A DNA stretch of 64,000 bases from Acidobacteriota bacterium (GTDB lineage Bacteria > Acidobacteriota > Thermoanaerobaculia > Gp7-AA8): positions 124,001 through 188,000 of the forward strand of contig JAFATB010000018.1 of NCBI GenBank assembly GCA_019244185.1, read 5' to 3'. The translations under genes and the position numbers were made by a program. Below are positions 11,235 through 22,875 of this stretch, piece after piece. Numbering within the stretch: the first letter of the stretch is position 1; the number at the start of each line of letters is the position of its first letter. The notes beneath the pieces are model-generated. The model made no database searches and was not told the origin of the DNA. It worked only from the letters and a program-made list of their open reading frames with translations.

Positions 11235-12386
11235 TTATGCGTCGCGCCGGTCGGATTCCGTCTTGCGGTGACGGGGCAGACGTACGGTGAAGGCCGTGCC
11301 GGTGTCGTCCGAGGTCACGGCAATCGTTCCACCGTGCGCGATGACGATCTGCCGGGCGATGTACAGGCCGAGGCCGACACCGCGGCGGTGCGTCGATGCG
11401 CCCTCCGGGGCGCGGACAAACGGATCGAAAATCGTTGGCAGCGCTGACCGCGGGATCGGAGTGCCCTCATTGCCGACGACCAGAAGAACGTCGGATTCAT
11501 CGCCTCGTGCCGACACTTCAACGGGTGTTGTATCCGCACCGTATTGCACCGCATTCGCAACGAGGTTCGACACGACTTGCCGCAGCCGCGCCGCATCCCA
11601 TTCTCCGGATGTCGCGCCGGACGATTCGAAGCGCAGCGGCCGGTGCGGATAGGCCGCGCGAAACTCGTCCAGCACGTTGCGGCAAAGCTCCTGAAGGTCG
11701 ACGGGTGCGGCCGACACGGGCATTCCGCCGCCGAGGCGCGTGCGGGTGAAATCGAGCAGATCGTGGATCATCTCGGTCATCACCTTCGCGAAGCCCGACA
11801 TCTGCGACGCGATGCGCGTGTTCTCGTCATCGAGTTGCCCCGATCGCGCCAGCAGTCCCGATGAGACGACGATGGCATTGAGCGGGTTGCGCAGGTCGTG
11901 TCCCAGCGTGGCGAGAAAGAGCTCGCGGGACTCGTCGACGCGGTGCGTGTAGCTCTTCACCGCTTCCGCGAGCGATTGGTCCATCGACTCGTTGAAGCGG
12001 GTCACGTCGTGGAGATCGTGCTCGTCGGCGGTGCGGACGCTTTCGCCCCACAGGCGGAGGACGCTGGCGCGCAGTGCGCGATATTCGGAGACGACCTCCA
12101 AAAGGTCGAATCCCGAGCCGAGCCGCGCTAGCGCGTGCTCGTTGGATGCTCGATCGAGTCCGGCGCTTTCCGTTCCGCCGCCGCCGTACCCTTTCGATTT
12201 ATCGGCCTGCTGTTCCGCGGTCTGCGAGGAGACCATGTCCCGTGCCGCGACGCGGAGGATGTCTTCGGCGTGATCGCGAAGAGCGATGACATCCATGGCC
12301 GCGCCGGGAGCGAGACTCCGCGCGAACTTTTCCCATTCGGCGAGGATCGGTTCGATGTTTGTGAGGATGAAGTCGGCCAGGCGCAT
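11235..12386 (-). CDS. Soluble sensor histidine kinase with RsbRD-like N-terminal domain
   Basis: This is a 383-aa cytoplasmic histidine kinase with no membrane segment. Residues 1-150 match the all-helical RsbRD N-terminal type domain (ADFILTNIEPILAEWEKFA, then VVSEYRALRASVLRLW). The dimerisation/phosphoacceptor helix follows with His163 in LGHDLRNPLNAI. The ATP-binding domain has an N-box NLVANA (274-279) and a G-box GVGLGLYIAR (336-345). It should autophosphorylate and pass phosphate to a response regulator, but none is encoded nearby. The ATG at 12386 is preferred to a longer frame because it starts at the conserved domain. A TATGCT box lies about 15 bp upstream. The stop is convergent with the solute-binding gene. 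Confidence 0.93.
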   Translation of the reverse strand: MRLADFILTNIEPILAEWEKFARSLAPGAAMDVIALRDHAEDILRVAARDMVSSQTAEQQADKSKGYGGGGTESAGLDRASNEHALARLGSGFDLLEVVSEYRALRASVLRLWGESVRTADEHDLHDVTRFNESMDQSLAEAVKSYTHRVDESRELFLATLGHDLRNPLNAIVVSSGLLARSGQLDDENTRIASQMSGFAKVMTEMIHDLLDFTRTRLGGGMPVSAAPVDLQELCRNVLDEFRAAYPHRPLRFESSGATSGEWDAARLRQVVSNLVANAVQYGADTTPVEVSARGDESDVLLVVGNEGTPIPRSALPTIFDPFVRAPEGASTHRRGVGLGLYIARQIVIAHGGTIAVTSDDTGTAFTVRLPRHRKTESDRRDA

Positions 12387-12401
12387 GAATGAGCGGGGTT
12401 C

Positions 12402-12407
12402 AGCATA
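12402..12407 (-). promoter_or_regulatory. Candidate -10 box of the histidine kinase gene
   Basis: TATGCT on the minus strand ends 15 bp upstream of the kinase ATG. The same hexamer occurs before the bactofilin and M1 aminopeptidase genes. No good -35 box is visible 16-18 bp away, so this is tentative. Confidence 0.3.
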
Positions 12408-12477
12408 CTTGAGCGCGCGATCGAATTCATTATCCGCGGCGCTCGATCGCTTTGGATTCGAGTGCCGACGCCCCTCG

Positions 12478-13446
12478 TCATCCCGCGCAACGCGCTTTCG
12501 CGGCGTCGCTGCGCAGCACATCGACGTAGTAGCCCATCAGCGAGCGCGTGAACTTTTCGTCGGCGTCGCTGAGGGGGCGGATGGCGGCGGTCCAGTCGTC
12601 GATGCAGCGTTGTTTCTCGTTCGTGCTGGCGGCGCACGAGACGAGGGCGTGATACGCGGACTGATACGCGGTGAACTGCTTGCGCGTCATGGGCGCTCCG
12701 TGGCCGGGGATGACGAGGTCGAAGTCGAGGGCGGCGAGGCGGTCGAGCGACTCGCCCCAGCGCGACGGGCAGGCGGTGTCGAGGAACGGGGCGGGGAGCG
12801 TGATGAGATCGCCGGAGACGAGGACGGAGCGGCTTTCGTCGAAGAGCCAGACGTCGCCGGCGGTGACGCTGTTCGTTTCGAGGCCGACGCGCAGCGTGCG
12901 TCCGGCGATCGTGCGCGGGCCGGAGCTGGTGATGACGACGTCCGGCGCGAGCTTGGTGCCGAGGTCGATCAGGTGGACTTCGGATTCATAGGCTGTGCGC
13001 TGATCGGCGTCCTGCGTCTCGGGGATCACGCCCTGCAATTGCTTTTTGTAATTCGCGAGGAAGCCGGTGAGCGCGCCGTTCAAGGCGTTGCTCGCGTAGA
13101 CGTGCACGTTCGGATACGCGTCGCGGATCATGGCGTTGCCGCCGATGTGATCGAGGTGCCAGTGCGAGTTGACGACGGCGGCGATGGGGCGGTTGCGCTG
13201 TTTCGCGAAATCGAGGATCGCCTGCGTATGCGCGACGTGGCGTCCCGTGTCGACGACGATCAGGCCATCGGTGCCGTCGAACACGATCGTGTTGCCGTCG
13301 GGCTGATGTCCGGGCGTGAACGTGCCGCGCAGCAGCCAGATGCCGGGAACGACCTCGTGCACCTGCGCGGCGGCACTCGACGCGAGTGCGCCGGCAACGA
13401 CGAAAGCGGCAAAGACGAAAGCGAGTCTGCGCATGCGCCGGATCAT
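12478..13446 (-). CDS. Secreted metallo-beta-lactamase-fold hydrolase
   Basis: This 322-aa protein has a signal peptide (about residues 1-28, ending SSAAAQ) and an MBL-fold core. The metal site begins at NSHWHLDHIGG (HxHxDH, 95-100), with an upstream IVVDTG strand and a later GHGAPM motif that supplies another His. The layout is like quinoprotein-relay and SoxH-type or BJP-like MBL hydrolases acting in the periplasm. The substrate is unknown, and beta-lactamase activity should not be assumed. The start is ATG at 13446; MRRLAF five residues later is an alternative. It lies downstream of the DHH gene on the same strand with 136 bp between, so it may be expressed separately. Confidence 0.9.
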   Translation of the reverse strand: MIRRMRRLAFVFAAFVVAGALASSAAAQVHEVVPGIWLLRGTFTPGHQPDGNTIVFDGTDGLIVVDTGRHVAHTQAILDFAKQRNRPIAAVVNSHWHLDHIGGNAMIRDAYPNVHVYASNALNGALTGFLANYKKQLQGVIPETQDADQRTAYESEVHLIDLGTKLAPDVVITSSGPRTIAGRTLRVGLETNSVTAGDVWLFDESRSVLVSGDLITLPAPFLDTACPSRWGESLDRLAALDFDLVIPGHGAPMTRKQFTAYQSAYHALVSCAASTNEKQRCIDDWTAAIRPLSDADEKFTRSLMGYYVDVLRSDAAKARCAG

Positions 13447-13566
13447 ACGCAGCGCACGCGCGTCCGCCGCGCGCCGTGACAGGAACGTTGCGTGGGCGAC
13501 ACCCGCGCAGTAACGCCAAAGCCGGCGATGCGCGCAACGCCTGAAGAAGCCTGGGGCGACCCGCGC

Positions 13567-13583
13567 AGCCGGCCGGGCCGGCT
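13567..13583 (-). terminator. GC-rich hairpin after the DHH gene
   Basis: AGCCGGCC-G-GGCCGGCT is a near-perfect 8-bp inverted repeat touching the stop codon of the DHH phosphoesterase gene. It lacks a following T-tract, so it may pause or stabilise the mRNA end rather than terminate on its own. Confidence 0.3.
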
Positions 13584-14500
13584 CAGCCGTCGCGCCGGAT
13601 CGTCTCGAGGATCTCCGCGATCTTCGCTTCCGCGTCCGCGAGCGGCAGCTGACACGTGCCCGCGCCGCGATGGCCGCCGCCGCCGTAGCGCGACATCAGC
13701 TCGCCGACGTCGGTGCGCGAGGTGCGGTTGAAGATGCTGTGGCCGACGGCGCAGACGACGAACTCGCCCTTGCGCCCGTCGAACACGCGCACCTGGATGT
13801 TCGCCTTCGGGAACATCGTGTACACGAGAAAACGGTTGCCGACCGGCAGCTCGCCGGCGCCGCGCAGATCGGTGAAGATGAGGTTCCCGTCGACGGTCGA
13901 ACGCTCGCGCAGCACGCGCTCGAACTCGGCGGTCTGCGCGAAGTAGCGGTCGATGCGCTCCTTCACGTCCGGATCGGCGAGCACGATGTCGGGATCGTTC
14001 GGATGCTGCGCGATGAGGTCGATCATCTTCATCATCAGCTCGCGATTGCTGATGCGATAGCCGTGGTGGTACGCGAGTCCGGTGCGCGGATCCATGACGT
14101 ACGAGAGGAGGATCCAGCCGCGCGGATGCGTGACGTCTTCGACGTCGAGCTTCGCGGAGTCGGACTTGTCGACGGCGACGAGGAGCGACTCGTACTTGCC
14201 GAGCTTCGCGGCGCCGTAGTGATTGAAGACGACGCGCGCGGCGGACGGCGCGATCTCGAAGCGGCCGCGGTACGCGACCGTGTCCTCGTTGCGCGCGATC
14301 TCGCTGGAGTGATGGTCGAACCAGAGGCCGACGCCCTGCACGTACGGCAGGTTCGTGAGAATATCGTGGCGGCCGACGCGCACCTTGCCGTCCTGCACGT
14401 CCTTGGGATGGACGAACTCGACCTCGTCCACGTCCTCGACTTCACGCAGGAGCACCGCGCAGGCCAGGCCGTCAAAGTCGGAGCGCGTGATGAGACGCAT
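13583..14500 (-). CDS. DHH family phosphoesterase (exopolyphosphatase/oligoribonuclease-like)
   Basis: This cytoplasmic 305-aa protein carries the DHH and DHHA1 domains. Motif I is SDFDG at residues 7-11, the name-giving DHH is at 62-64 (WFDHHSSE), and the DHHA1 glycine motif GGGGHRGAG is at 273-281. Relatives hydrolyse phosphodiester bonds in nanoRNA, cyclic dinucleotide breakdown products or polyphosphate, and which one applies cannot be read from sequence. The ATG at 14500 is supported by a strong GAGAGGAG ribosome binding site upstream and by the conserved MRLITRSDFDG start. The divergent DUF1223 gene starts inside this gene's first codons, an unusual arrangement covered in the findings. 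Confidence 0.92.
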   Translation of the reverse strand: MRLITRSDFDGLACAVLLREVEDVDEVEFVHPKDVQDGKVRVGRHDILTNLPYVQGVGLWFDHHSSEIARNEDTVAYRGRFEIAPSAARVVFNHYGAAKLGKYESLLVAVDKSDSAKLDVEDVTHPRGWILLSYVMDPRTGLAYHHGYRISNRELMMKMIDLIAQHPNDPDIVLADPDVKERIDRYFAQTAEFERVLRERSTVDGNLIFTDLRGAGELPVGNRFLVYTMFPKANIQVRVFDGRKGEFVVCAVGHSIFNRTSRTDVGELMSRYGGGGHRGAGTCQLPLADAEAKIAEILETIRRDG

Positions 14501-15242
14501 GTTCGAAACTCCTCTCGCGAAAGTCGCGGGGATTCTAGCAGTGACCGCCGCCGCGGTTTTCGCGATCCAGCTGTACTCCGCGCCGCGTCCCGGCGACGCG
14601 CCGGTCGTGCTCGAGCTCTTCACCTCGCAAGGCTGTTCGAGCTGCCCTCCGGCGGACGAGCTGCTGCGCACGCTGGCAAACGATGCGTCGCTCCGCGGCC
14701 ACGTGATCCCGCTCGCGTTCCACGTCGACTACTGGAACTCCCTCGGCTGGCGCGATCCGTTCTCGGCGCACGAGTGGTCGCAGCGCCAGGGCGACTACGT
14801 GCGCGCGCTGCACGCCGCCAGCGCGTACACGCCGCAGATGGTCGTCGACGGCGCGCGGCAGTTCGTCGGCTCGAGCTCGTTCGAGATCCGCCGCGCGATC
14901 GGCGAGGAGTCGCACCGCGCCATCGCCGGCACGATTGCGCTGACGCGCGACAAGGACGGCGTCGTCGTGCGCGCCTCGTCGCCGCATGCGAACACCGACG
15001 TGATCGTCGTCGCCTACGAAAACGGTGCGACGACGAACGTGACGCGCGGCGAGAACGGCGGCCGCACGCTGCGGAACGACGGCATCGTGCGCACGCTCGT
15101 GCGCGCGGCGACGCTCGACGGCACGCGCGCCGCGGAGACCCGCGTCGCGATCGAGCCGCAGTATGAAGTCGCGGCGTTTCTGCAGGACCGCGCCACGAAG
15201 AAGATCGACGCGGCCGCCAGCCTCGGCGCGGCGCGGCACTGA
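14490..15242 (+). CDS. DUF1223 thioredoxin-like secreted/membrane-anchored protein
   Basis: This 250-aa protein has one N-terminal hydrophobic segment (about residues 11-30) and then the DUF1223 hallmark ELFTSQGCSSCPPAD (42-56) with a CxxC at 49-52. The family has a thioredoxin-like fold and is thought to sit in the periplasm, but its function is not established. Further family blocks are FHVDYWNSLGWRDPFS and YTPQMVVDG. The ATG at 14490 is chosen because GGAG lies seven bases upstream and it gives a basic MRRM start; the ATG at 14499 is the alternative. Either start overlaps the first codons of the divergent DHH gene. Confidence 0.9.
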   Translation: MRRMFETPLAKVAGILAVTAAAVFAIQLYSAPRPGDAPVVLELFTSQGCSSCPPADELLRTLANDASLRGHVIPLAFHVDYWNSLGWRDPFSAHEWSQRQGDYVRALHAASAYTPQMVVDGARQFVGSSSFEIRRAIGEESHRAIAGTIALTRDKDGVVVRASSPHANTDVIVVAYENGATTNVTRGENGGRTLRNDGIVRTLVRAATLDGTRAAETRVAIEPQYEVAAFLQDRATKKIDAAASLGAARH

Positions 15243-15277
15243 TTCGTCGCGATTCGCTCTTCTCGTCGCGCGCGCAA

Positions 15278-15286
15278 TGCGATAAT
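15278..15286 (+). promoter_or_regulatory. Extended -10 promoter of the kinase-patatin operon
   Basis: TGCGATAAT is an extended -10 element ending 12 bp before the kinase ATG. No convincing -35 is present, as is usual for extended -10 promoters. The leader would be only a few bases. Confidence 0.45.
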
Positions 15287-15298
15287 CGCCCTCTCTCC

Positions 15299-19089
<3,791 letters not shown>

Positions 19090-19090
<1 letters not shown>

Positions 19091-20817
19091 TGAAGAAATG
19101 CGATCTCGTGATGAAGGGCGGCATCACCAGCGGCATCGTCTATCCGGGCGCGGTGGCGGAGCTGGCGAAGGAGTACGAGTTCGTCAACATCGGCGGCACG
19201 TCCGCCGGCGCCATCGCGGCCGCGGTCACCGCGGCGGCGGAGTACGGCCGCAAGAGCGGCAAGAACGCGAACGCGTTTGCTGGCGTGAAGGCGCTCTCCG
19301 GCTGGCTCGCCGGATCGGAAGGCGGACGCTCGCGGCTCCTGCAACTCTTCCAGCCGTCGGCGGCGACGAAGCCGCTGTTCGACCTCGCGATCGCGTGGCT
19401 CGAAACGAAAAACCTCGTGAAGGTCGTGCGGAAGCTGCTGGCGACATTCGCGACGTACGCGGGACCCGCGTTCGTGATCGGCCTCGGCGCCGCGGCGATC
19501 GCCGGCGTTGCCGCCTGGAAGACGCCGTCGCTGCTGCTCGGAATCCTCCTGCTCGTCGTCGCCCTCGCGCTCCTCGCCCTCGGCGGCGTGGCCGCCGTCG
19601 TTGCGTCGGTGGGCGAGGCCGCGAAGTACGCGTGGGACGTGCTGCCCCGCGAGCAGTTCGGCATGTGCAACGGCGCGACGCACGAGCGCGGTCCGGTGCC
19701 GGGGCTCACGCAGTGGCTGCACGAGAAGATCATGGAGCTCGCGGGCGTGAACGACGCGCTCACGTGCGGCGATCTCGAGAGCGTGGGCGTGCATCTCGAG
19801 ATGATGACCACGAACCTCACGTGGGGACGGCCGCATCGGCTGCCGTTCGAGCAGAATCACTTCTTCTTCGATGCGGCGGAGCTGCGGCGCTTGTTCCCCG
19901 AGGCGGTCGTGCAGCGGATGATCGGCAGCGCGGCGCCGAACGCCGACGGGCTCTATCCGTTTCCCGATGCGGCGAATCTGCCGATCGTCGTCGCCGCGCG
20001 CATGAGCCTCAGCTTTCCGGTGCTGCTCACCGCGCTGCCGCTGCGCGCGTACGACTACGGCCGCAAGTGGCCGGCCGGCACGCCGCGCCAGCCGGAAGTC
20101 TGCTGGTTCTCGGACGGCGGCATCAGCAGCAACTTTCCGGTGCATTTCTTCGACGCGCCGATCCCGCGCTGGCCGACGTTCGCGATCAACCTCGACAACT
20201 GGACGAAGCGCTATCACGACGATGGTCAACGTGTTTACGTTCCGGACTCGAACCGCAGCGGCATCGTCGCGCGCTGGCGTTCGGTCACGAGCCTGGTCTC
20301 GTTCTTCGGCGCGATCGTGAACACGATGCAGAACTGGCGCGACAACATGCTGCTGCACGTCCCCGGGCAACGCGACCGCATCGCGCACGTGCTGCTCCTC
20401 GGCGACGAGGGCGGTCTCAACCTGACGATGGACGAGACGCAGATGACCAGCCTCGCGTCGCGCGGTGCCGAGGCGGCGCAGATTCTCGGGGCGCGCTTCG
20501 GAGATCATCCGCCGGCGGGCACGAAGCTCACGTGGACGAATCACAAGTGGGTGCGCTTCCTCTCGTTCATGGGCGCGCTGCAACGCTCGTTCGCGTCGAT
20601 CGACAACGCGTTCGTCGACGCCGACGTGCCGCGCTATCCCGATCTCGTGTGCGGAAGCGAGCCGCCGCCGTCGTACGACAGCGCGAAGACGCAGGCGATG
20701 TGCGCGGCGGTGACCGACTTCGCGAAGCACATCCACGAAGACTTCGCGCAGCAGCCGTTCGTCAAAGAAAACCTGCCGAAGCCGCCGCTCGATCTGCGCG
20801 CGATGCCGCGGGAGTAG
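19090..20817 (+). CDS. Patatin-like phospholipase with internal membrane segments
   Basis: This 575-aa lipid acyl hydrolase of the patatin class has a Gly-rich oxyanion region KGGITSGIVYPG near the start, the nucleophile elbow GTSAG (36-40, Ser38) and the dyad Asp in SDGGISSNFP (Asp342). Two hydrophobic segments, about residues 121-143 and 147-174, are inserted between the Ser and the Asp, so the enzyme is probably membrane-embedded, unlike soluble patatins. The C-terminal 200 residues are unrecognised. The ATG shares a base with the kinase stop, pointing to coupled translation and a joint role. Patatins act as membrane-damaging effectors in some anti-phage systems, but a housekeeping or signalling lipase is equally possible here. 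Confidence 0.9.
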
Positions 20818-20832
20818 CGTCGCCGTCGAGCG

Positions 20833-22569
20833 TCATCCGCGGCGGCGTTTGACTCCGCGCCGCGACGGTGGGGCTCCCGGTCCTGCTGTAGCGGCTCCGA
20901 CCGTGGCCGTCGCCGCAACTGTAGCGGCAGCTGCCGCAGCCGCAGCTGCGGCTGACACGACGACCGCGGCCGGAGGCGTCGGCGTTGGCGTCGGAACCGA
21001 GGTGGCGGGCGCTGCGACTGCCGCGGCCGCGGCGGGAGCCGTGGCTACGGCCGCCGCAGTCGGCGCCGCAGCTCTTCTCCGTGCGGTTTCGGCCGTGACG
21101 AGCGCGCGGCCGCCGCGCGCCGCGGGCGCGTAAACCGGGGCGTCGGTCGAGAACACCTCACGGAACGTGCGATCGTTGGTGAGAGCCGCCAACGCCGATC
21201 GGATGTACTCGGAATTGCCGCTGCCTTTGATGAAGTCGCAAGCCATCGCCGCGACGGCTTCTGCCTCGTCGGGAGTCAGCGTTGCCCGCTCGCCACGGAA
21301 CTCGTTGAAGATCCGGGCGCGCTTCGCAGCGCGGTCCTCAGGTGTCGGCGCCGCGGCGTCGAGCTGGTCCGCGAGGTTCTTCCAGTTGAAGCTCGACGTG
21401 GATCCGGCACGCTCGTACGTTCCCGGTCCCGTGCTTCGCAGCGGAAACGCATAGACGTCCTCTGTTCCCGGCGAGTCGAACTCGATCCTGTGCCCGTTGT
21501 AGTTCGCGACGAGCGGCAGGTGGCCGAGACGGCGCGCGTCGCGAATGCCCGAGCGCGCGATCTGCCGCCCGATGCGGATGACTTCCACGCGGTCGACGAC
21601 CGGCACGTTCGAAACCGTTGCGCCGCCACCGCGGCGGAGGGTCACTCGTTCGGTGATCCTTCCCAGCGTCGCGGCCACGTCCATCTTCCGATCGTCGTCC
21701 GAGTCGTAGCCGGAAAAATCGAACTGCGGACTGATGGTCACGACTTGGTCCGGCAGGAGGTCGGCCGGCATCGCGATGCGGTCGGGCTGCCGTGCCTTTC
21801 CGCGCCGGTTCCACGCGCGGAGCAGTTCCCGGCGGCGCTGCTCGGGATTGGCGGTGTTCGCGATGTATGCGCGGATGTCGGCGCCGGTGGAGCCGATTCC
21901 GAGCGCGTGCGTTCGGATGTACGCCATCGCGTGCGACTTGAGCAACTGAACGGCGACCCGGCGCTCCGTGGCGCGCAGAGCGACGGCCGCGTGGCGTTCC
22001 GCCTCCGCTTCCAGCATTGCGTCGTGCACGATCGCGACGCCGCTGCCGAATGGATTGCGCGCGCGTCCGGCGCGCTGCTGCACCACGTGCGCGAGCTCGT
22101 GTGCGAGCAACTGCCGCCCGCGCGGCGAGCGCGGATCGTATTGCCCTGGCGCAAAGTGAATGTGCGAACCCTGCGTGTACGCGGTGGCGCCGAGGGTCTG
22201 CACGTGGGGACCGACGTGCACGCGGACATCGTGGAACGCCGTGCGGAAAACCGACTCCATGAGCTGGCGCACATCATTCGGCAGCGCCTGGCCGGCCAGG
22301 GTGATGCGCGGAGGCGAGGGGAGGAGCACGGCCATGCCGCTCGCCGTCTGCCGCGTCTGAATGGCCAGCGAAGTCTGATGCGGCATCGGCGGCCGATGCG
22401 GCGCCGCGTGCAACTGCGCGACCTGCGCCGCCACGTGCGGCGCCATCTGCGCCGCGTGCGGTTGCACCGCTCCGGTCTGCGCCGGACCGCAGGGCCGCTG
22501 CCGTTGCAGTGCGGCATGCAGCGATGCGATCCCGCCCGGGAACGAGCCCTGGATGACGCTGTCGCTCAT
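20833..22569 (-). CDS. DUF4157 (HELAH metallopeptidase-like) protein, paralogue 2
   Basis: This 578-aa protein is built like the one at 6.4-7.4 kb. A short N-terminal motif VIQGSFPGG (5-13) leads into a His/Pro/Gln-rich linker (about 20-80). The DUF4157 domain (about 85-195) has HELAHVVQQ at 157-165 and LEAEAER at 186-192. A middle domain (about 200-465) of unknown type follows, then a very Ala-rich tail (about 470-565) ending in a basic RRGVKRRRG. There is no signal peptide. The zinc-site pattern suggests a peptidase or a self-processing domain on a secreted or injected protein, and the C-terminal region could be the payload. It is convergent with the patatin gene, the stops being 15 bp apart. 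Confidence 0.85.
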   Translation of the reverse strand: MSDSVIQGSFPGGIASLHAALQRQRPCGPAQTGAVQPHAAQMAPHVAAQVAQLHAAPHRPPMPHQTSLAIQTRQTASGMAVLLPSPPRITLAGQALPNDVRQLMESVFRTAFHDVRVHVGPHVQTLGATAYTQGSHIHFAPGQYDPRSPRGRQLLAHELAHVVQQRAGRARNPFGSGVAIVHDAMLEAEAERHAAVALRATERRVAVQLLKSHAMAYIRTHALGIGSTGADIRAYIANTANPEQRRRELLRAWNRRGKARQPDRIAMPADLLPDQVVTISPQFDFSGYDSDDDRKMDVAATLGRITERVTLRRGGGATVSNVPVVDRVEVIRIGRQIARSGIRDARRLGHLPLVANYNGHRIEFDSPGTEDVYAFPLRSTGPGTYERAGSTSSFNWKNLADQLDAAAPTPEDRAAKRARIFNEFRGERATLTPDEAEAVAAMACDFIKGSGNSEYIRSALAALTNDRTFREVFSTDAPVYAPAARGGRALVTAETARRRAAAPTAAAVATAPAAAAAVAAPATSVPTPTPTPPAAVVVSAAAAAAAAAATVAATATVGAATAGPGAPPSRRGVKRRRG

Positions 22570-22615
22570 ACGTTGTGGCCTTAGAGTACGCCGCGCGCCG
22601 CGACAATGCGAGCCG

Positions 22616-22861
22616 CTACAGCGCCGCGAAGCCCGCGTTGTCCACCGGCTCCTGCTTCCGATCGAGCCGCGTCACGATCCATTGCTCGCCGCGGCGCTCG
22701 ATCTCGACGATCACGGCGGCCCACATCCCGCCGTCGAGGTTCTCGCTCCAGCGGAAGCGGAGGCCGGGCCATTGCGACGCCGGAATGCCTTCGCGGCGCA
22801 GGTGCGCTTCGGCCATTTCGATGAGCTCCGGGCCGCCCTTGTGATCGCAAGCCATTCGCAT
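22616..22861 (-). CDS. Small protein of unknown function (81 aa)
   Basis: I do not recognise this 81-aa protein. It is soluble, with an amphipathic start (ELIEMAEAHLRREG) followed by a strand-rich part (FRWSENLDGGMWAAVIVEIERRGEQWIVTRLD) that reads like a small alpha-beta fold. Codon use resembles its neighbours. The ATG at 22861 or the internal ATG two codons later may be used. Its start is only 14 bp from the divergent M1 aminopeptidase start, so the aminopeptidase promoter lies within this gene's 5' end. It reads in the same direction as the DUF4157 gene 47 bp downstream and could share its transcript. Confidence 0.6.
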   Translation of the reverse strand: MRMACDHKGGPELIEMAEAHLRREGIPASQWPGLRFRWSENLDGGMWAAVIVEIERRGEQWIVTRLDRKQEPVDNAGFAAL

Positions 22862-22866
22862 ATGCT
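22839..22866 (+). promoter_or_regulatory. Candidate promoter of the M1-OPT-CPBP operon
   Basis: TTGTGA (22839-22844) and TATGCT (22861-22866) are 16 bp apart, ending nine bases before the aminopeptidase ATG. The -35 box lies inside the divergent 81-aa gene. Confidence 0.4.
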
Positions 22867-22875
22867 ACCCGCCCT

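Noticed and set aside
13447..13582. 136-bp intergenic stretch as a possible small RNA gene
   Set aside because: Apart from the hairpin at the DHH stop I see no promoter, terminator or conserved structure to support it.
20849..21133. Ala-rich region that could be read as a tandem DNA repeat array
   Set aside because: The DNA is a run of varied Ala codons without a constant unit, so it is low-complexity coding sequence of the DUF4157 protein, not a repeat array or CRISPR.
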